Translations under genes and position numbers: made by a program
Assembly (NCBI GenBank): GCA_023389105.1
Contig: JAEWEY010000007.1
Coordinates: forward strand, 1 to 64,000
DNA length: 64,000 bases
Reading direction: 5' to 3'
Origin: Pseudomonadota bacterium
GTDB taxonomy: Bacteria; Pseudomonadota; Alphaproteobacteria; Sphingomonadales; Sphingomonadaceae
Shown: in pieces, positions 59,987 through 64,000 of the stretch
Numbering within the stretch: the first letter of the stretch is position 1
How the letters are laid out: each line of letters starts with the position of its first letter
The notes under the pieces: generated by a model
Database searches by the model: none
Seen by the model: the letters and a program-made list of their open reading frames with translations, nothing else
What the model was told of the DNA's origin: nothing

Positions 59987-61054
59987 CTGAAAAGCGCGCC
60001 CGCCTGCTACCGCTTCGGCCAATTCAGCCTGGATACCGCTGACCGGCGGCTGTGGCGCGATGGCGAGCCGGTGGAACTTAGCTCACGCTATCTCGACGCG
60101 CTGGGCTTGTTGGTTCGGCGGTCGGGAACGCTCGTCACCAAAGACGACTTTCTCGACCAGGTATGGGCCGGTGTGCCGGTGACTGACGAAGCGCTGACGC
60201 AATGCATCAAGTCGTTGCGGCGGGCGCTGGGCGACGATGCGGCGCGGCCGAGCTTCATCGAGACGGTACCCAAGCACGGCTATCGGTTTATTGCACCCGT
60301 AGAGGGCGGCATTGCGCGACGGCTGCCTGCCCTGCCGCTCCGCGAGTCCTGGCGCGACACCTTGCTGCTCGCTGCCGCAGGAACCGTCGGTGGCGGGTTG
60401 GCCGGCTTCTTCGGCGGCATCTTCTACGGTTTCCTCGGTGCCTCGCAGCCACTGCAGCCCGGCCTTGGCGCAGTCTCGGCGCTGCTCGTCATCATGTGCC
60501 TGACGATCGCGGTCGGGCTGATCGGCGGCGCGGGCGTCAGCTTCGGGGTCGCGATCGGCCGCAAGCTCTCCGCACGGGACTGGCACACGGCGACGATCGG
60601 CGGCGCACTCGGCGGGCTGATCGTGGGAGCGGTCGTCAAGCTGCTCGGCCTGGACGCATTCAACCTGCTGTTCGGCCGCTCACCGGCGGGGATGACCGGT
60701 GCGCTGGAAGGTCTTCTGCTCGGCTTGGCGGTGGGCCTCGGCATCTGGGTCGCGTCCCGCATGCCAGGGCTGCGCCGAAGCGCGGCCATCGCCGCTGGCT
60801 TCGGCGCCGTTGCGGGCCTGATAATTCCGCTGCTCGGCGGACGCCTCATGGGCGGCAGCCTCGTGCTGCTGGCGCAAACCTTTCCCGGCTCGCGCCTGCG
60901 GCTCGATCAGGCCGGGGCGATCCTCGGCGAACACGGCTTCGGCCGCGTCAGCCAGATGGTATCCGGCGCGTTCGAGGGCGCCGTGTTCTGCGCCGGCGTG
61001 GTCGCCGCGACGATCCTTGCCGAACGCAGCCTGAGGCCGCCCAGCCTGGATTAG
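59987..61054 (+). CDS. CadC-like winged-helix regulator with polytopic membrane domain
   Basis: 355 residues if translation starts at CTG 59987, eleven bases after AAGGA. A GTG at 60071 would be a standard start but would cut the first strands (YRFGQFSLDTADRRLWRDGE) of the OmpR/PhoB-type winged helix (about 5-100), including RYLDALGLLVRRSGTLVTKD, and TQCIKSLRRALGD, and ETVPKHGYRFIAP. From about residue 115 the chain is Gly-rich with roughly six membrane segments. Membrane-bound wHTH proteins sense periplasmic or lipid signals and bind DNA directly. Convergent with pgm (stops share TTAG). Confidence 0.82.
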   Translation: MKSAPACYRFGQFSLDTADRRLWRDGEPVELSSRYLDALGLLVRRSGTLVTKDDFLDQVWAGVPVTDEALTQCIKSLRRALGDDAARPSFIETVPKHGYRFIAPVEGGIARRLPALPLRESWRDTLLLAAAGTVGGGLAGFFGGIFYGFLGASQPLQPGLGAVSALLVIMCLTIAVGLIGGAGVSFGVAIGRKLSARDWHTATIGGALGGLIVGAVVKLLGLDAFNLLFGRSPAGMTGALEGLLLGLAVGLGIWVASRMPGLRRSAAIAAGFGAVAGLIIPLLGGRLMGGSLVLLAQTFPGSRLRLDQAGAILGEHGFGRVSQMVSGAFEGAVFCAGVVAATILAERSLRPPSLD

Positions 61055-62430
61055 TGCTCGGCTTCGACCCGCTCGACGCCGGACTTCGCCAGCTGCTCGT
61101 CGATCTGCCCGATCAGGCGGTCGAGTCCCGACTGATCGCCAGCCTCGGCTCGCGCGACGAGCACGTCCTGCGTGTTCGATGCGCGGAGCAGCCACCACCC
61201 ATCGCCGGTCTTCACCCGCACGCCATCGGTCGCGTCGACCGTCGCGCCGTCACCGGACAGCCGATCGCGGACTTCATCGACGATGGCGAACTTGCGGACT
61301 TCGTCGACCTGGAAGCGCATCTCCGGCGTCGCGACCGACACCGGCATCGCGTCCATGATCTCGGTCAGGCTCTTGCCTGACACCGACACCGCTTCGATCA
61401 GGCGGACGGCCGCGTAAAGCGCGTCGTCGAAGCCAAACCAGCGGTGCTTGAAGAAGATATGGCCGCTCATCTCGCCCGCCAGCGGCGCGCCGGTCTCCTT
61501 CATCTTCGACTTGATGAGGCTATGTCCGGTTTTCCACATCAGCGGCTCGCCGCCGATTTCTGCGATGCGGTCGAACAGGACCTGGCTCGCCTTGACGTCG
61601 GCGATGATCGTCGCGCCCGGCTGTTCCTTCAGGATCGGCTCGGCGAGGATCATCAGCAACTGGTCGCCCCAGATCACGCGGCCCTTGCTGTCGACGGCGC
61701 CGATACGGTCGCCATCACCGTCGAACGCGATGCCAAAGTCGAGTTGCTTCTCGGCCACCAGCCGCTTCAGGTCCTCGAGGTTCTTTTCGACCGTCGGGTC
61801 GGGATGGTGGTTCGGGAAGGTGCCGTCGACCGTTGTGAAGATCGCATAATGCTGCCCGGGCAGGCGCTGGATCAACTCGTCCAGGACCGGGCCCGCGGCG
61901 CCGTTGCCGGCGTCCCAGCCGACGCGGTAGGCGTTGCCGGAAAAGCCTTCGAGCAGCCGTTCCACATAGCGCTCACGAATCTGAACTTCTTCGGTGTTGC
62001 CCTGACCGTCGAGCCAATCGCCCTGCGCGGCACGGCGCCCGAGCGCCTGAATTTCCTGCCCGAATACCGAGCGGCCCTTCAGCAGCATCTTGAACCCGTT
62101 GTAATTGGCCGGGTTGTGGCTGCCGGTAACCTGGATCCCGCCGTCCACGTCGAGCGTGTGCGTAGCGAAATAGAGCATCGGCGACGGGCCCATGCCGGTC
62201 AGCACCGCGTCGACGCCGGATTCCGTCAGGCCCCGCACCAGCGCCGCTTCCAACATGCCGGAATGCGTGCGGCCGTCGCGACCAACGGCGATTCGGGTCG
62301 CGCCTTCGTCGCGCGCTAGCGAGCCGTAGGTCCGGCCGAGCGCATAGGCGTCGTCTTCGGTCAGCGTGTCGCCGACGATGCCGCGGATGTCATATTCGCG
62401 GAGGATGGTAGGATTGAAACGATGGGTCAT
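61051..62430 (-). CDS. Phosphomannomutase/phosphoglucomutase
   Basis: 459 residues with the four alpha-D-phosphohexomutase domains. Starts with REYDIRGIVGDTLT; phosphoserine loop VTGSHNPANYNGFKM; metal loop AFDGDGDRIGAVD; sugar loop GEMSGHIFFKHRW; phosphate-binding loop LLRASNTQDVLVARAEA. It interconverts hexose 1- and 6-phosphates for GDP-mannose and UDP-glucose supply, complementing galU in this window. The active-site serine is kept. Confidence 0.95.
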   Translation of the reverse strand: MTHRFNPTILREYDIRGIVGDTLTEDDAYALGRTYGSLARDEGATRIAVGRDGRTHSGMLEAALVRGLTESGVDAVLTGMGPSPMLYFATHTLDVDGGIQVTGSHNPANYNGFKMLLKGRSVFGQEIQALGRRAAQGDWLDGQGNTEEVQIRERYVERLLEGFSGNAYRVGWDAGNGAAGPVLDELIQRLPGQHYAIFTTVDGTFPNHHPDPTVEKNLEDLKRLVAEKQLDFGIAFDGDGDRIGAVDSKGRVIWGDQLLMILAEPILKEQPGATIIADVKASQVLFDRIAEIGGEPLMWKTGHSLIKSKMKETGAPLAGEMSGHIFFKHRWFGFDDALYAAVRLIEAVSVSGKSLTEIMDAMPVSVATPEMRFQVDEVRKFAIVDEVRDRLSGDGATVDATDGVRVKTGDGWWLLRASNTQDVLVARAEAGDQSGLDRLIGQIDEQLAKSGVERVEAEH

Positions 62431-62458
62431 GGCGCTGCCCTAGCGCCTGATCGTGCCC

Positions 62459-63253
62459 TCAACCAGTGGCGGCGAGTTGCTGTCCCTCGTCGGCACCGGG
62501 GATGCCGAGCCCGGCAATCATCTCGCGCAATTCCTGTCGCGCGGCGATGTGGCCAAGTCCGACTTCGCCGATCTGCTGCAGATCGAGCAGGGTCAGGCCC
62601 TTGGGGAAGAGTTCGCGATAGATGACGCGTTCGCCGAGGCCAGGAATCACGCGGAAGCCGACGCGACGGGCAAGCTCATCCATCGCGGCACCAACTCGCT
62701 TAAGATTGTGGGATTCGATGTGCTGCAAGCGGTTGCGCAGCACGACCCAGTCAACGCTCTTGCCCGTGTTCTTCGCGCGCTGGGTGCGGCTGTTCCAGAT
62801 GAGCTCGGCGTAGAAGCTCGGCTTGGTGATCTTGTAGTTTTCTGGGTGGACCTGGCCGATCAGGTCGAGGTCGACGAAGCTGTCGTTCATCGGGGTGACC
62901 AGCGTGTCGGCCTTGAGGATCGCGGCGCGCGCGACGGGGTCGTCGCGGCCCGGCGTGTCGATGACGATCACGTCAATGTCACCAGACAGCTGCTCGATCG
63001 CCGAGGTCAGGCCGGTCTCAGTCTGGTCATCGAGCACCGCATAAGTTGCTTGCGGCAGCCGCTTGTCCAGCCGGCGCATTGTCGCGTCACGGTTCTCGAG
63101 GTAGCGCGTCATGGTCCGCTGCCGGCTGTCGAGGTCGAGTGCGCCGACACGGTGGCCGGACGCGGCCAGCGCAACGGCGGTGTGCACTGCGGTCGTCGAC
63201 TTGCCGGTCCCGCCTTTTTCGTTGGCGAAGACGATGAAATGCGGCTGGCTCAT
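62459..63253 (-). CDS. mipZ: MipZ, ParA-like division-plane positioning ATPase
   Basis: 264 residues. Deviant Walker A FANEKGGTGKST, switch region DLDSRQRTMTRYLENR, switch II VIVIDTPGRDDP, and MipZ-specific LVTPMNDSFVDLDLIG, VDWVVLRNRLQ and VIYRELFPKGLTLLDL. MipZ forms ParB-dependent bipolar gradients that keep FtsZ at midcell in alphaproteobacteria. Lies between a hexomutase and panC. Confidence 0.96.
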   Translation of the reverse strand: MSQPHFIVFANEKGGTGKSTTAVHTAVALAASGHRVGALDLDSRQRTMTRYLENRDATMRRLDKRLPQATYAVLDDQTETGLTSAIEQLSGDIDVIVIDTPGRDDPVARAAILKADTLVTPMNDSFVDLDLIGQVHPENYKITKPSFYAELIWNSRTQRAKNTGKSVDWVVLRNRLQHIESHNLKRVGAAMDELARRVGFRVIPGLGERVIYRELFPKGLTLLDLQQIGEVGLGHIAARQELREMIAGLGIPGADEGQQLAATG

Positions 63254-63320
63254 GCTTGATATTTCCCCCGGCGCAGGTGCAAGCGCCGCCCGTCCGGAGA
63301 TTAACGGAGGCGGGGCAGGC

Positions 63321-64000
63321 GTGCAAATTGTTCGTGAATCGAAAGACTTGGAAATCGCCCGTGCGGAATGGGCCGATTACCGGGTCGCGTTCGTGCCGAC
63401 GATGGGCGCGCTGCACGAAGGTCACCTGACCCTCATTGCCCACGCCAAGGAGCAGGCGCAGCGCGTCGTCGTGTCGATCTTCGTCAATCCGCTGCAGTTC
63501 AACGATCCCGCGGACCTCGACCGCTATCCGCGGCAGGAGGAAGAGGACCTCGCCAAGCTGCGCGATGCGGGTTGCGACCTCGCCTGGCTACCGATCGCGA
63601 GTGAATTCTATCCGGACGGCTTCTCCACAACCATTCACGTGTCAGGCGTCAGTGATCGCTGGGAAGGAGAACACCGCCCCGGCCATTTCGATGGCGTCGC
63701 GACGGTCGTCGCCAAATTGTTCGTTGATGTGGCGCCCGATGTCGCCTTGTTCGGGGAAAAGGACTTTCAGCAACTGGCGGTCATTCGGCGAATGTCGGCC
63801 GATCTCGGGCTTGGCGTCGATATCGTGGGTGTTCCCACGGTGCGCGATGATGACGGCTTGGCCTTGTCTTCTCGCAACGCGCTGCTTCCGACTGATGAGC
63901 GGGAGCGCGCGGTCGCCCTGCCGCAGGCTCTGGAAGCAGCGCGTGAGGCTATCGCTGGAGGTGCGCCAGTCGCGGACGCGCTGCGCTCAGCCAAGCAGGC
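63321..64000 (+). CDS. panC: Pantothenate synthetase (3' end outside window)
   Basis: 226 complete codons visible from the GTG at 63321, preceded by GGAGGCGGGG. Motifs: FVPTMGALHEGHLTLI (nucleotide HxGH), FVNPLQFNDPADLDRYPR, RPGHFDGVATVVAKLF, ALFGEKDFQQLAVIRRM, and LSSRNALL (KMSKS equivalent). It joins pantoate and beta-alanine with ATP to form pantothenate for coenzyme A. The gene continues past the right edge. Confidence 0.96.
   Translation, partial: MQIVRESKDLEIARAEWADYRVAFVPTMGALHEGHLTLIAHAKEQAQRVVVSIFVNPLQFNDPADLDRYPRQEEEDLAKLRDAGCDLAWLPIASEFYPDGFSTTIHVSGVSDRWEGEHRPGHFDGVATVVAKLFVDVAPDVALFGEKDFQQLAVIRRMSADLGLGVDIVGVPTVRDDDGLALSSRNALLPTDERERAVALPQALEAAREAIAGGAPVADALRSAKQ

Noticed and set aside
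1..64000. CRISPR arrays, tRNA or rRNA genes, insertion sequences, prophage or toxin-antitoxin genes
   Set aside because: No regular repeat-spacer pattern, cloverleaf, transposase or integrase was found. The HNH protein and XRE regulator are of chromosomal housekeeping types.

Overview
The window is a 64 kb chromosomal segment from a high-GC alphaproteobacterium, almost certainly a member of the Sphingomonadales (Sphingomonas-like). The evidence is a MipZ division-site ATPase, an Rrf2-regulated SUF operon ordered sufB-sufC-sufD-sufS-sufT-sufA, a sphingomonad-style TonB-dependent receptor with a proline-rich tail, thrS next to infC, and the general codon use. No rRNA, tRNA, CRISPR array, insertion sequence, phage gene or integron was seen. 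Genes are packed tightly, mostly joined by 4-base ATGA-type overlaps, and no stretch over 300 bases lacks a gene.

Layout. 1-2971: an envelope-glycan group (methyltransferase, GtrA flippase-like protein, divergent GT-C membrane protein). 2972-9959: a long minus-strand run (gluQRS, HIG1-like protein, cobalamin adenosyltransferase, flavodoxin-like protein, egtB, egtD, yggT, folD, NTF2-like protein, marC), which includes ergothioneine synthesis and one-carbon metabolism. 10147-14893: HNH nuclease, an atypical receiver protein, galU with a coupled lipoprotein, a TlpA-like thioredoxin, an EamA transporter and dapD. 14890-21935: a nucleotidase, then the SUF iron-sulfur assembly operon headed by its Rrf2 regulator and carrying two extra membrane or exported proteins. 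22006-33428: pyrD, gamma-glutamyltransferase, acyl-CoA ligase, the glyoxalase pair gloA/gloB, SIMPL and TPR proteins, hydrolase, a cupin oxygenase, a frameshifted aldo/keto reductase, a divergent amidase-like protein and its XRE regulator. 33526-39675: thrS, infC with a likely ATA start, a zinc-ribbon protein, and a TonB receptor closed by a clear terminator. 39676-50706: glnD, a JmjC ribosomal-oxygenase homologue, mutS, malic enzyme and the (p)ppGpp synthetase/hydrolase. 50824-64000: HxlR regulator, exoribonuclease, an M20-like protein lacking metal ligands, esterase, the ligase-associated helicase and exonuclease (without the ligase), sensor and regulator proteins, phosphomannomutase, mipZ and the start of panC.

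Themes. Thiol and redox biology recurs: ergothioneine synthesis, glyoxalases, gamma-glutamyltransferase, a TlpA thioredoxin and Fe-S assembly. Nutrient and stress control is also present (glnD for nitrogen, Rsh for the stringent response). Sugar-nucleotide supply (galU, pgm) probably feeds the envelope glycans.

The most interesting signals are small: a single-base frameshift in an otherwise intact aldo/keto reductase; probable non-ATG starts (ATA for infC, CTG for the helicase and for a winged-helix regulator); a 59-residue membrane gene overlapping the helicase; a receiver domain with Glu in place of the phospho-Asp; an M20 peptidase homologue without two metal ligands; and an esterase leader whose Shine-Dalgarno is paired with an upstream complement and overlapped by a 7-codon ORF. 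No clearly new multi-gene defence or biosynthetic system was recognised.
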